Source of the DNA: a bacterium
Lineage (GTDB): Bacteria > Bacillota_I > Bacilli_A > Mycoplasmatales > Mycoplasmoidaceae
Length of the DNA stretch: 64,000 nucleotides
Assembly: GCA_017445805.1 (NCBI GenBank)
Contig: JAFSSC010000002.1
Location: forward strand, 59,984 to 123,983
Reading direction: 5' to 3'
The notes under the pieces are model-generated. The model did not search any database and was not told the DNA's origin. It saw nothing but the letters and a program-made list of their open reading frames with translations. Shown one piece after another: positions 11,698 through 20,693 of this stretch (within the stretch, counting starts at the first letter, position 1; each line of letters begins with the position of its first letter). Made by a program: the position numbers and the translations under genes.

Positions 11698-11843
11698 TAT
11701 CGTGTTTCTTTATGAACAGTTGTTTTTTGACAAGTCGGACAATATTTATTTAATTGCATTTTTTTCGTTGATAACACATTTTTTTTTATTTTATAATTTC
11801 GTGCTAAACATTCTACACACACAAGTGTAACAATCTTACGCAT
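11697..11843 (-). CDS. rpmG: 50S ribosomal protein L33 (copy 1)
   Basis: 48 residues. It has the zinc-binding pair CVEC near residue 9 and CPTC near residue 37, followed by the L33 tail KTTVHKETR. Its stop overlaps the secE start by one base. A TATAAT at 11871-11876 lies 27 nt upstream of its ATG, between the two L33 copies. Confidence 0.9.
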   Translation of the reverse strand: MRKIVTLVCVECLARNYKIKKNVLSTKKMQLNKYCPTCQKTTVHKETR

Positions 11844-11870
11844 AAGATTAAATATAGTTCACTAATAAAG

Positions 11871-11876
11871 ATTATA
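11871..11876 (-). promoter_or_regulatory. -10 box upstream of rpmG-secE-nusG
   Basis: Minus-strand TATAAT within the 41-nt gap between the two L33 genes, 27 nt before the ATG. It could drive rpmG-secE-nusG independently of copy 2. No good -35 is seen. Confidence 0.45.
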
Positions 11877-11884
11877 CCGTGAAT

Positions 11885-12046
11885 TTATTTCTTTTTTATT
11901 TCGCGATGAAGTGTTGTTTTGCGGCACTTTGAACAATATTTATTTAATTCAAGACGATTTGGATTGTTCTTTTGATTTTTCTTTGTTAAGTAATTAATAT
12001 TGTGACAAACACTACATTCTAATTGAATACTTCTTTTAACACTCAT
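11885..12046 (-). CDS. rpmG: 50S ribosomal protein L33 (copy 2)
   Basis: 53 residues, a second zinc-type L33 placed directly upstream of the first. It has CSVC and CSKC pairs and the tail [11 protein letters not shown]. It shares the N-K-Y-C...C-x-K-T-T frame with copy 1 but is clearly diverged, and carries a longer linker ([15 protein letters not shown]). A TATAAT at 12059-12064 lies 12 nt before its ATG. Confidence 0.9.
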   Translation of the reverse strand: MSVKRSIQLECSVCHNINYLTKKNQKNNPNRLELNKYCSKCRKTTLHREIKKK

Positions 12047-12058
12047 TATTACAACCTA

Positions 12059-12064
12059 ATTATA
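12059..12064 (-). promoter_or_regulatory. -10 box for rpmG copy 2
   Basis: Minus-strand TATAAT, 12 nt before the ATG at 12046, in the gap after topA. A short leader is implied. Confidence 0.45.
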
Positions 12065-12091
12065 ACTTTGTGGATTATTAAATAGGATTAT

Positions 12092-14113
12092 TTATTTTTT
12101 GGGAGTAGATTGCTTTTGTAATTGTTCAAGAGAACTACAAATGAAATTGCATTTTGGATAATTTGAACAACCAATAAATTGTTTTTTTCTAATTTTTGAA
12201 AAACGATAAAGAAGATTGCCTCCACATTTAGGGCACTTAATTTCAATTTTAGGTGGTTGTGGAAACTCAACATATTTACATTTTGGATAATTTGAACAAC
12301 CAATAAATTGTTTTTTTGTTATTTTTGAAAAGCGATAAACCAATTGATGACCACATTGTGGACATTTTCTTCCAACATTAAGACTAGTATTTACAAATTT
12401 TTTTGATATTTCATCTACACGTTGCTTAAATTTAGGAACGAAAAGCATTAATCATTCATTTCATTTTTCTTTTTCGTTAGCAATGGCGTCGAGACGCTGC
12501 TCCATTTTACGCGTAAAATCAAAATTGATTACATCATCAAAATATTTATTTAAACCTTCAATAACCTGTGTTCCAATCGGTGTTAGACAATACGAACGAT
12601 TAATTAATTGACAATATCCACGAGTTAAAACAATATCAGCCATAATTTTATATGTCGATGGTCTTCCAATTCCAGATTCATCGAGAATTTTGATTAATGA
12701 TGCCGGAGAATATCGTTCAGGCGGTTTAGAAACATGCTCATTGGTTTCAATTGTTTTAGCTACATATTTTTCTCCTAATTTGTAATTTTTCCTTTCAATA
12801 TTGTGTTCGTTTGTCTGTGGATAAATGTGCTTAAAGCCATCAAAAATTATTTTTTTATTCGTTGTGTGGAATTGACAAATATTATTTAAAAATTTTATCG
12901 TTTTTGTTTCGACAACCATAGGACTCATCAAACTAGCTATTGTTCGTTGTCAAATTAATTGATACATTTTATAATAGTCCTCATTAATTTTATTTTTTAA
13001 TTTTTCGGGTGTTAAATATGGGTCAATGACTCTAATACATTCATGTGCATCTTGAACATTTTCTTTTTGTTTTTGTGACTTTAATGATCTTTTTTTTTGT
13101 GCAACATATTTTTCACCATATGTTTTTCTTATAAAATCCTTAGCTTTTTTAATAAAAGTATCTGCCATACGAATACTATCGGTTCGTGGGTAAGTTATTA
13201 GAGCAAGACGATCGTTACCTAAATCAATACCTTCATACAAATTTTGAATTACAGAAACAATTCGGTTCAAACTTCAACCTAGTTTTGTTATTGCATCTTG
13301 CTGTAAAGTTGATGTTTTATATGGATCTTTCGAGGAATAATTAATTAATTTGGGTGGATCAATTAAAGAAACATGAAAATTATCACTTAAATTTTGCACA
13401 ACTTTAGTTGCGATCTCTTTTGTTTTAAAATGAATTTCATTTCCTACAATTTCATAATCATTACTACTAATATTTGGTTTTAGTTCGAAAAGGGTTATTT
13501 GATCACCATTCTTTAATTTGACATCAATCGTGAATCATTTTTTTGGTTTAAAATTTGCAATTTGTTTTTCGCGTAAATCAAGAAGTTTTAAAACGACAGA
13601 TTGAACCCTACCGGCTGAAATACCATTGAATTTTTTATGAACAAATTTTGACAAATCATAACCAATAACACGATCAAGAATTCGTCGTACAAATTGTGAA
13701 TGAACTCATGCAATTTGGATTTTCCGTTCATTTTTAATCGCTTTCTTTATTGCTTCTTCTGTAATTTCATTAAATGTTATCCTCACACATTTATCTTTTT
13801 CTGCTTTTTCAAAAAGATCATATACATGTCAAGCAATTGCCTCTCCTTCACGGTCGGGGTCAGTTGCTAAATATATTTTTTTAGCTTTTTTTGCTTGTTT
13901 ATCGATTACATCAATAATTTCTTTTTTATCTTTTGGTTTTCTAATAATTTTTCACTTTGGCTCAAATGTTTTCGGATCAAAAGCATTGAAATTTGATTTT
14001 GGAATATCACGAAGATGGCCAACGGTAGCAATAATTTGATAATCATTCCCCAAATATTTTGTAATTGTTTTGATTTTGTTAGGCGACTCAATGATAACTA
14101 GATTATTTGACAT
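12092..14113 (-). CDS. topA: DNA topoisomerase I
   Basis: 673 residues. A type IA topoisomerase that relaxes negative supercoils. The Toprim domain opens at the N-terminus ([17 protein letters not shown]). The catalytic tyrosine lies in LITYPRTDS at about residue 308. [14 protein letters not shown] is a late core motif. Two Cys4 zinc ribbons follow near residues 584-612 and 627-655 (CPQC...CSNYPKC and CPKC...CSNYPKC), fewer than the three to five of some homologs. Several Trp are TGA. It has its own promoter (14136-14164). Confidence 0.96.
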
Positions 14114-14135
14114 TTATTTGTTATTTACATTGAGA

Positions 14136-14164
14136 ATTATACCCACTCTCAACTTTATTGTCAT
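14136..14164 (-). promoter_or_regulatory. Promoter of topA
   Basis: On the minus strand: -35 ATGACA (14159-14164, five of six consensus bases), a 17-nt spacer, and -10 TATAAT (14136-14141). The -10 ends 22 nt before the topA ATG. It lies partly in the tail of the upstream dprA region. Confidence 0.65.
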
Positions 14165-14188
14165 CGTTGCCTAAAAATGAAACATGGT

Positions 14189-14917
14189 TTATTCTAGTAA
14201 AGTTTTTATTTGCTCTAAATTTTCAATAACATTAATTTTTTTTATGTTTTTAAATTTTTTTGCTTTTTTTAAATAAACATTTTTTAAAATATTTACACTA
14301 ATTTCCTCACTATTGGCAAAGTTCGTTAATGATGATACGTTTTGTTCAGTAATATCATCAATAATTAAGATTCTTTTACTAATTCCACAAAATAAACGTT
14401 CATTTATTTGTTGCGAATAATCGATAGAATTATTTGTTTCTCATATTTCAGAAATAAAAACATTTTTAATGAGTAGATCAGTAAAATTTTTTTTGTGCAA
14501 CAAAAAATAATTTTTTGCAAGATCGAAGTGATAAAAAATATTATTTTTCGGATATTGATGCAAAACATTAGTAATTTCTTTTTTCGTCAAATATGCTCAT
14601 ATGATCCCAATATTTTTTTGAAAAATAAAATCAATATATTTTTTATTTGCCGTATTTAGTTTGCCGATTAAACTAATTGTTTTTAATTTTGTTAAATCAA
14701 AATTACCAATGTAATATATACCAAAAGGTGGTCGATAAATTGTTTTTAAGTTTGTACAATAATTTTGATCTAATAGTGTTAAAAAATTGCTACTTACCTT
14801 TTTTATTGTTTTTATCACATCTTGTTCAATTAATTTTTCTCGTTTTTGTAAGCTATTGTATATTGCCGCTCATTCTCCTCAATATTTGAGTGATAAAAAC
14901 AATAAGATTATTTCCAT
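14189..14917 (-). CDS. dprA: DNA-processing protein DprA-like (divergent)
   Basis: 242 residues, short for DprA/Smf. The Rossmann-like entry PPFGIYYIGNFDL...ISLIGK matches the start of the DprA core, and RILIIDD near the end matches a late strand. The usual GxxxGID and GSGLD-type DNA-binding motifs are not recognisable. DprA loads RecA on single-stranded DNA during uptake; whether this form still works is unclear. The N-terminal part has a Trp-rich segment (WGEWAA, both Trp as TGA). ATG 14917 has TAGGAAAT before it. It sits upstream of topA, the dprA-topA order of Firmicutes, which supports the call. Confidence 0.7.
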
Positions 14918-14976
14918 ATTTCCTACATATTAATTGCTTATTTTAGGAAATAAATGACAAAATATTTTCATTTTTT

Positions 14977-15621
14977 ATGATTTTTTATCCATATAGAAAT
15001 ATGAATCAAAAAATGTATTCATATATCATTGGAAAAATAATTTCTATCAACAAAAAATCGATAACACTAGAGCACAATTACATTGCTTATGTAATTAATG
15101 TTGGTAAACCAAATAATTTTGTCGTTGGAAAAATTACAAAAATTTATTTACACAAGCATTGTTACATCACTAATAAAAATAGTTTTAATGAGGAATTTTA
15201 TGGTTTTAAAATTTATGAGGAAAAACAATTCTTTTTGAATTGTATTGCGATTAGTGGAATTGGACCAAAGACAGCAATGAATTTTTTGCAAAATGATATT
15301 AATTTATTAAAGCAATTAATTATTAGTAAAAAAATTATTGAATTAGAAAAATTGCCAGGAATATCAAAAAAATTTGCCTATTTATTAGTTGATTATTTAG
15401 GTAACTATTATGTAAAAAATAAAATAGAAAATTATGACTATGTTGTCGATGTGGTGAATGTTTTAAAGACATTAGGATATAGTCAAGACGATATTAATTT
15501 TGCGATTAATAAACTTTATGAGACAAATCAAATTACAAATTCTATGGAGACATCGGATATTGTTTCCATGGCGATTAAATTAATTAGTACAAAAAATGAA
15601 GCAACAATCGCTAAGGCCTAA
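14977..15621 (+). CDS. ruvA: Holliday junction helicase subunit RuvA
   Basis: 214 residues from the first ATG. RuvA binds four-way junctions and recruits RuvB. The N-terminal OB domain starts MYSYIIGKI; two ATGs upstream of it (14977, 15001) are open, and 15013 fits homologs best. The helix-hairpin-helix pair appears as ISGIGPKTAMNFL and LEKLPGISKKFAYLLV. The C-terminal RuvB-binding domain has ALKTLGYS-like text (VLKTLGYSQDDINFAI). No Shine-Dalgarno is seen at any candidate. It overlaps ruvB by 26 nt. Confidence 0.93.
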   Translation: MIFYPYRNMNQKMYSYIIGKIISINKKSITLEHNYIAYVINVGKPNNFVVGKITKIYLHKHCYITNKNSFNEEFYGFKIYEEKQFFLNCIAISGIGPKTAMNFLQNDINLLKQLIISKKIIELEKLPGISKKFAYLLVDYLGNYYVKNKIENYDYVVDVVNVLKTLGYSQDDINFAINKLYETNQITNSMETSDIVSMAIKLISTKNEATIAKA

Positions 15622-16528
15622 TAATCTTCGAGAATTTATTGGGAAAAATTCAATAAAAAAGAATCTCATGACCTATATTAAAGCCGCTAAACTCAATCAT
15701 AAACAATTGGACCATTGTTTATTTTGTGGTTTGCCGGGAACAGGTAAAACAACACTTGCAATGATTATTGCGAAAAATTTTAATAGTAATTTAAAAATTG
15801 TGCAAGGGAATATTTTCCAAAAAAATATCGATGTTTACAATTGTATTTTAAATATCAAAGAAAACGATATTTTATTTATTGATGAGATTCATGCAATAAA
15901 TCAATCATGTTATGAATTATTTTACAATTTAATGGAGGATTTTAGTTTTGATATTGTTATTGGTAAGGATTTTAATACAAAAATTACAAGAATTAAAATC
16001 CCCCATTTTACATTAATTGGTGCCACAACATCATTATCGAACTTACCTGCACCATTTGAGCAACGATTTGGTATCGTATTTTATTTTGATTCATATAAAA
16101 CAGATGAAATCGTTAAAATTGTCGAAAATTGTTGTAAAAAATTAAATCTTACACTTAAACTAGATGACATTCATTTAATTGCCAATAATTCAAAAGGAAT
16201 ACCACGGATTGCTTTGATGATTTTATTGCGTGTTAATGACTATAAAATTGTTAATCCCAAAAGTAGTGTTGCTAAAATTTTAGAAGAAATTGGTATATTT
16301 AAAGGCGGATTAAATCAAAATGACATGAAGTATTTGAAAGCGTTCGTGAATAATCAAAAATTTTTAGGGATTAAAACTATTAGTCAAATTACACAATTTG
16401 ATCAAAAATTTATTGAAAGTAAAATTGAACCTTATTTGATACAAATTAAGTATCTTGTCAAAACGAATAATGGTCGTATGCTTTCAAATCTTGCATGGGA
16501 TTTCCTCCATAAATACCATAATGACTAA
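15596..16528 (+). CDS. ruvB: Holliday junction helicase subunit RuvB
   Basis: 310 residues. The AAA+ motor that drives branch migration. N-terminal LRPNNLREFIG is diagnostic. Walker A is GLPGTGKTT, Walker B is ILFIDEIHAIN, sensor 1 is LIGATTSLSNLPAPFEQRFG, and the winged-helix C-terminal domain follows. It starts 26 nt inside ruvA (translational coupling). Confidence 0.96.
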   Translation: MKQQSLRPNNLREFIGKNSIKKNLMTYIKAAKLNHKQLDHCLFCGLPGTGKTTLAMIIAKNFNSNLKIVQGNIFQKNIDVYNCILNIKENDILFIDEIHAINQSCYELFYNLMEDFSFDIVIGKDFNTKITRIKIPHFTLIGATTSLSNLPAPFEQRFGIVFYFDSYKTDEIVKIVENCCKKLNLTLKLDDIHLIANNSKGIPRIALMILLRVNDYKIVNPKSSVAKILEEIGIFKGGLNQNDMKYLKAFVNNQKFLGIKTISQITQFDQKFIESKIEPYLIQIKYLVKTNNGRMLSNLAWDFLHKYHND

Positions 16529-16530
16529 GA

Positions 16531-16536
16531 TATAAT
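16531..16536 (+). promoter_or_regulatory. -10 box, leaderless start for the 16543 gene
   Basis: TATAAT ending 6 nt before ATG 16543. Transcription would start at or next to the start codon, giving a leaderless mRNA. Confidence 0.5.
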
Positions 16537-16542
16537 TTTTGC

Positions 16543-17166
16543 ATGTATAACTTCAAAAAAAAATTGAAAAATTATCAACCACTTGATAAATTTTATTGAC
16601 TTACTAAAGTGGTGAATTTACTTGAAATATTTGTATTATTACTAATTTTTATTTTTGCTAATATTTATCATGAAAATAACTTTAAAGATCCAAAATCAGA
16701 ATTATATGAAGGGGTTAAAATAGGTTTATGAGTCTTTAGTCCAATTAAAAAGAGGTGAGTCCTAACAAATTTTTCTTTTTTTCTTATTATTCTTAGTGCT
16801 ATTGTGTCTTTTTTTCAAATCGCTTTAACCATTGTTTCGATTAGACATTCGAATTACATTAAAATATTTTTGTTAACAAATTTTTTATTAATATTTGTTT
16901 CGATTGTAGTAATACTTAGCATATTATTTATCAATCCAAATTGAGTGCGTGATATTAGTCAAATTTGATGAAATGTCAATGGTGATAAGGTGAGATTTAA
17001 CTTTAATGCAACGATGTTTATCATTACCATTACAGCGCTACTTTTTCTCGCTTTAATTCTCTATTTTTTTGATATGTTTTTGAATTTGAAACTACGAAGA
17101 GAAGTTAATATTTATATAATGAACAAAAATTATCGCAATCAAAATTACAAGCAAAAAACTAATTAA
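16543..17166 (+). CDS. Unrecognised membrane protein, four predicted spans
   Basis: I do not recognise the family. The 207-codon frame is hidden under the standard code because it holds seven TGA (Trp) codons; read with TGA = Trp it is continuous. Four hydrophobic spans are visible: LLEIFVLLLIFIFANIY near residue 28, FSFFLIILSAIVSFFQIALT near 74, FLLTNFLLIFVSIVVILSI near 105, and FIITITALLFLALILYFF near 160. The C-terminus is a short Asn/Lys-rich tail. It begins after ruvB with its own -10 box and overlaps the convergent acpP stop by 4 nt. Confidence 0.7.
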
Positions 17167-17411
17167 TGCTTTTCGAATTCTTCAATTAATTCACTAATCG
17201 TGTTAATTTTTAACAAAATTTCATCAGGTAATTTTTTTCCTAATTCCTTTTCAATTTCAACAATGAAAGTTAAAACAAGTAATGAATCAATTCCTAAATC
17301 TTTAAATTGCCTATTTTTACTTTTATCATCTAATGTTATGTTAACATTATGCTTTTTGCATAATTCTCTTATTTTTTCTATAACTATTTTTTCGATATTT
17401 TTTTCTAACAT
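17163..17411 (-). CDS. acpP: Acyl carrier protein
   Basis: 82 residues. The phosphopantetheine serine lies in LGIDSLLVLTFIVEIEKELG (near residue 43), the classic DSL motif. The rest is an acidic helical bundle. With no fatty-acid synthesis genes nearby, it probably serves acyl transfer from exogenous fatty acids (compare fakA and plsX at 48.8-51.5 kb). TATAAT at 17421-17426 is 9 nt before its ATG. Confidence 0.88.
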   Translation of the reverse strand: MLEKNIEKIVIEKIRELCKKHNVNITLDDKSKNRQFKDLGIDSLLVLTFIVEIEKELGKKLPDEILLKINTISELIEEFEKH

Positions 17412-17420
17412 ATTTAAAAA

Positions 17421-17426
17421 ATTATA
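17421..17426 (-). promoter_or_regulatory. -10 box for acpP
   Basis: Minus-strand TATAAT, 9 nt before the acpP ATG, implying an essentially leaderless transcript. Confidence 0.45.
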
Positions 17427-17463
17427 TCATGTATTTCCCTATATTTTGTTGTCTTTATCATAA

Positions 17464-17469
17464 TATAAT
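17464..17469 (+). promoter_or_regulatory. -10 box for the tRNA array
   Basis: TATAAT 12 nt before the first base of tRNA-Asn; one transcript probably covers all three tRNAs. Confidence 0.5.
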
Positions 17470-17481
17470 TATCATGTATGT

Positions 17482-17556
17482 GGCCATTTAGCTCAGCGGT
17501 AGAGCGCCCGGCTGTTAACCGGTAGGTCGGAGGTTCGATACCTCTAATGGCCGCCA
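17482..17556 (+). tRNA. tRNA-Asn (GUU)
   Basis: 75 nt including an encoded CCA. Acceptor GGCCATT pairs with AATGGCC, D stem GCTC/GAGC, anticodon loop CTGTTAA gives GTT, T loop TTCGATA. The outermost anticodon-stem pair (27-43) is C opposite T, leaving four pairs. Confidence 0.95.
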
Positions 17557-17559
17557 TTT

Positions 17560-17636
17560 GGCCTGTTGGCGAATAGGCAAACGCATACGCCTTTCACGCG
17601 TACATTAGTTGGGTTCGAATCCCACACAGGTCACCA
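17560..17636 (+). tRNA. tRNA-Glu (UUC)
   Basis: 77 nt with encoded CCA. Acceptor GGCCTGT pairs with ACAGGTC (one G-T). Anticodon loop CTTTCAC gives TTC. T loop is TTCGAAT. It lies 3 nt after tRNA-Asn. Confidence 0.95.
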
Positions 17637-17639
17637 TTT

Positions 17640-17715
17640 GGAGTGTTAGCTCAGTTGGGAGAGCATATCCCTTACAAGGATAGGGTCGGGGGTTCGAGCC
17701 CCTCACACTCCACCA
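17640..17715 (+). tRNA. tRNA-Val (UAC)
   Basis: 76 nt with encoded CCA. Acceptor GGAGTGT/ACACTCC, D stem GCTC/GAGC, anticodon stem TATCC/GGATA with loop CTTACAA giving TAC. It lies 3 nt after tRNA-Glu. Confidence 0.96.
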
Positions 17716-17733
17716 ATAAAATTTCGATTTTAT
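17716..17733. terminator. Weak AT-only hairpin with TTCG loop after the tRNA array
   Basis: ATAAAAT-TTCG-ATTTTAT, a seven-pair stem closed by a UUCG tetraloop, right after tRNA-Val. There is no T run after it on the plus strand. It overlaps the stop of the minus-strand ORF, so it may end or mark the 3' ends of both transcripts, but the stem has no G-C pairs. Confidence 0.3.
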
Positions 17734-18044
17734 AAATCAATTGCTTGATTGAAATAATTTTCAAGAATTATATTATTTAATGTAGGATCATCGAAATCAA
17801 TATTTAAACAAAAATTTATTAAAAAATAATCATTTTCGTCGACTTTCTTTAAATGATAAAATTTATCCCCATCACGGATTATTAGCGGATGAAAACTTAA
17901 AATATTTCGATCATTTAAATATTTTTCATTTAATTGCGATAATTTTGCAATAAAATAAAACGATGTCATTATAGTATCAAAAATAATGATACATTTTACG
18001 ATCATGTAACTTGGTAGATTGATGGAATAAATATTATTTTTCAT
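17730..18044 (-). CDS. Unrecognised 104-residue protein coupled to ffh
   Basis: No family recognised. Its ATG follows the ffh stop directly (TAAATG), so translation is likely coupled. The protein is mixed hydrophobic and acidic, with a hydrophobic N-terminal third (YMIVKCIIIFDTIMTSFYFI) and an acidic Asn/Asp-rich C-terminal half (NIDFDDPTLNN). It has no lipobox and no cysteine pair. It could be a small peripheral membrane protein; function unknown. Confidence 0.55.
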   Translation of the reverse strand: MKNNIYSINLPSYMIVKCIIIFDTIMTSFYFIAKLSQLNEKYLNDRNILSFHPLIIRDGDKFYHLKKVDENDYFLINFCLNIDFDDPTLNNIILENYFNQAIDL

Positions 18045-19397
18045 TTATTTGTTTAATAAGTTAAAGAATGGATTTTTTCCGCTTTTTATTTGTTTACCAA
18101 TTTCTTCCATTTTTGTTTTTGCTTTTTCTCATTGGACTAGCAATTTATTTAATTCATCAATTTTGCAACCAGAACCATCAGTAATCCTTTTTTTTCGTTC
18201 AATTTGTTTTTTTATAATATTTGGATATCTTCGTTCCTTTCGTGTCATTGAAGATAGTAAAACACCTCATTTTTTAATTTTTTCTTCGATATTTTCAATT
18301 TGACTATCATTAATTTTATCACTCATATTTGGTAAGAATTTTAAAATACCACCAATTGAGCCAATCTTTTTCATTCGTTGCATTTGCATCATTAGATCCT
18401 CGAGATCAAATTTTCCTGCAATCATTCTTGTAAAAGATTTTTTTGCCGATTCCTTATCAATTTTTTCATCAATCTTTTCCGATAGTGTTTTAAGATCACC
18501 TAATCCTAAAATTTGATTGGCAATTCGATCAGGATAGAAGATATTTAAATTTCCAATTGCTTCACCATTACCAAGAAATTTGATTGGAATTTTTATTAAA
18601 CTTGTAATCGATAATGCTGCTCCACATCGAGCCTCAGAATCAATTTTTGTAATAATTAAACTAGTTAATTTTAATATTGAATTAAATTTATCGACAACAT
18701 TAATAATATCTTGACCAGCCATTGCATCCACAACATAAACAATTTCATGAGGATTAGCAATTTTTTTAACTCTTTTTAATTCTTGCATCATTTCTTCACT
18801 TGTTTGTAATCGTCCAGCAGTATCAAAGATAATACAATCAAATTTATTTTTTTTAGCATATTCTAAACCGGCAGTTGTTATTTCCTCAACAGATTTATTT
18901 GATAAAGTAAAACATTCGCAATCAATTTTTTGTGATAATTGCTTCAATTGATCAATCGCTGCTAAGCGATAAATATCTAAAGCAACAATTAATACTTTTT
19001 TGTTCTTTTTTGTTTTTAATAAATTCGCTAATTTTGCAACAGTAGTTGTTTTACCACTTCCTTGTAAACCAACAAGCATTATTTTTGTTAGTTCATTTTT
19101 TTGTAAAATAATTTCATTTTGCTTTTGTCCTAAAATATTCATTAATTCTTCTTTAACAATTTGTAATATAACATCATGTGCTTGTTGGTTTGGTTCCATA
19201 ACATAACCGATTGCTTTTTTTCTAATTGTTTGTAAAAAATTTTTAATTACTAAAATATTAACATCAGCATTTAATAATTCAATCCTTATTTGCTTTAGTG
19301 CTTCGGTAATATCTTCTTCAGAAATTATTAAATTATCAAGTTTCTTCTTAATGTTTCTATAGATAATTCTTCCTAACATTGATTTAAAAATTGACAT
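18045..19397 (-). CDS. ffh: Signal recognition particle protein Ffh
   Basis: 450 residues. The SRP GTPase that binds 4.5S RNA and signal peptides. N domain, then G domain with GLQGSGKTT, DIYRLAAIDQL, DTAGRLQT and TKIDSEARCGAALS; the M domain follows with MQRMKKIGSIGGILKFLPNM. One TGA (Trp) at 18267 hides the C-terminal 70 residues under the standard code. The start has a good Shine-Dalgarno (AAGGAG, 7 nt upstream). Its partner ftsY is at 52.2 kb. Confidence 0.96.
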
Positions 19398-19416
19398 TTC
19401 TTACTCCTTATTGCTT

Positions 19417-20646
19417 TCACATAATAATGTAATAATTTTTTTTTCCTTTTTTCACAATTGTGTATTTATTAAAGTATGAATTTTCTTTGGTTAAGATAAA
19501 TTCGAAATTTTCAATTTTTGTTTGATTGACAAACAAGGAATTACTTGTAATCAATTCTCTAAAAACACGTTTTGACTCTATGATTTTATTTCCAACAAGA
19601 AAGTCACAAAGTTTTATTTCTTTCGTAAGTGGAAAGGAAATAAATTGTTTAAAACAAAGATCTAACTCTTGCAAAGTTAATTTATCAAATTCACCAATAA
19701 ATAAAGCATTTGCAATTTTTAAACATTGTTCATATGCTTCATGTCCATGTATTTTTGTAATAACGATTTTAGCCAATTTTCGTTGTCCATAACGCAATGT
19801 TTTGTTTTTTTCGTGCTTTTGTAATATTTCATCAATTTTTTCAATTTCTAAAATTGTAAAGAACATAAATAATTTTTTTAATTCTTGATCCTCTTGATTT
19901 ATAAAAAATTGGTACATTTCAAAGACGGGGGTAATTCGACTATCTAGATAAATCGCTCCTTTATCACTTTTACCAAATTTACTTCCATCGTTTTTGAGTA
20001 ACAAATTTATTGTTATTCCACAAGCCGAAGCATTTTCACCATATTTTTTTCGAATTAATTCTAAACCTGTCGTGATATTTCCCCATTGATCACTACCCCC
20101 AATTTGGATACCAACATTATTATTTTCATACAATTTTAAAAAATCATTTCCTTGAATCAAATTGTATGAAACCTCGGCAAAAGATATTCCACTTTCCAGA
20201 CGTGTTTTAATGATCTCTTTTTCTAGTAAATAATTTAATGTAAATTTCTTTCCAACATCGCGCAAAAAGTCAATAAATGTCAGATTTTTATAAAAATCGT
20301 AATTATTAATAATTTCAGAATTAGTTAGTTTATGCAATTGTTTTTTTATACAAGCAATATTATTTTCAATGAGATCAAGTTCAAGGAGTTTTCGTTCATT
20401 TTTTTTTCCTGATGGGTCACCAACTTGCCCTGTAGCTCCACCAATTAAAGCAAATGTCTTGATATTAAATTTATCAAAAATATTCAAAATATTGATCATA
20501 ATATAATTTCCTAAATGTAATGATTTAAAACTAGGGTCAAAACCAATATAAACCCCTTTTCCTTCTTTGAGTGTTTGTAAGACTTTTTTTTCGTCACTAA
20601 TTTTGTTAATAAAATTTCTTTGTTTTAAGAAAGATACTATATTCAT
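19417..20646 (-). CDS. tyrS: Tyrosyl-tRNA synthetase
   Basis: 409 residues. Class I synthetase charging tRNA-Tyr. The HIGH-like motif is SLHLGNYI near residue 44, preceded by YIGFDPS; QIGGSDQWGN is the tyrosine-binding region; the KMSKS equivalent is KFGKSDKG. A C-terminal S4-like domain ends the protein. TATAAT at 20658-20663 lies 11 nt before the ATG. Confidence 0.96.
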   Translation of the reverse strand: MNIVSFLKQRNFINKISDEKKVLQTLKEGKGVYIGFDPSFKSLHLGNYIMINILNIFDKFNIKTFALIGGATGQVGDPSGKKNERKLLELDLIENNIACIKKQLHKLTNSEIINNYDFYKNLTFIDFLRDVGKKFTLNYLLEKEIIKTRLESGISFAEVSYNLIQGNDFLKLYENNNVGIQIGGSDQWGNITTGLELIRKKYGENASACGITINLLLKNDGSKFGKSDKGAIYLDSRITPVFEMYQFFINQEDQELKKLFMFFTILEIEKIDEILQKHEKNKTLRYGQRKLAKIVITKIHGHEAYEQCLKIANALFIGEFDKLTLQELDLCFKQFISFPLTKEIKLCDFLVGNKIIESKRVFRELITSNSLFVNQTKIENFEFILTKENSYFNKYTIVKKGKKNYYIIM

Positions 20647-20657
20647 TATTATTTCTA

Positions 20658-20663
20658 ATTATA
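20658..20663 (-). promoter_or_regulatory. -10 box for tyrS
   Basis: Minus-strand TATAAT, 11 nt upstream of the tyrS ATG. Confidence 0.4.
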
Positions 20664-20693
20664 ATTAGTGCATTAACTACCAATTTATAATCG

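Noticed and set aside
12088..12303. ORF on the minus strand overlapping the end of topA
   Set aside because: It is a shifted-frame shadow of the duplicated topA zinc ribbons.
12092..12448. Repeat element in the topA 3' end
   Set aside because: The near-identical DNA stretches encode the two Cys4 zinc ribbons of TopA, so it is an internal protein repeat rather than a mobile element.
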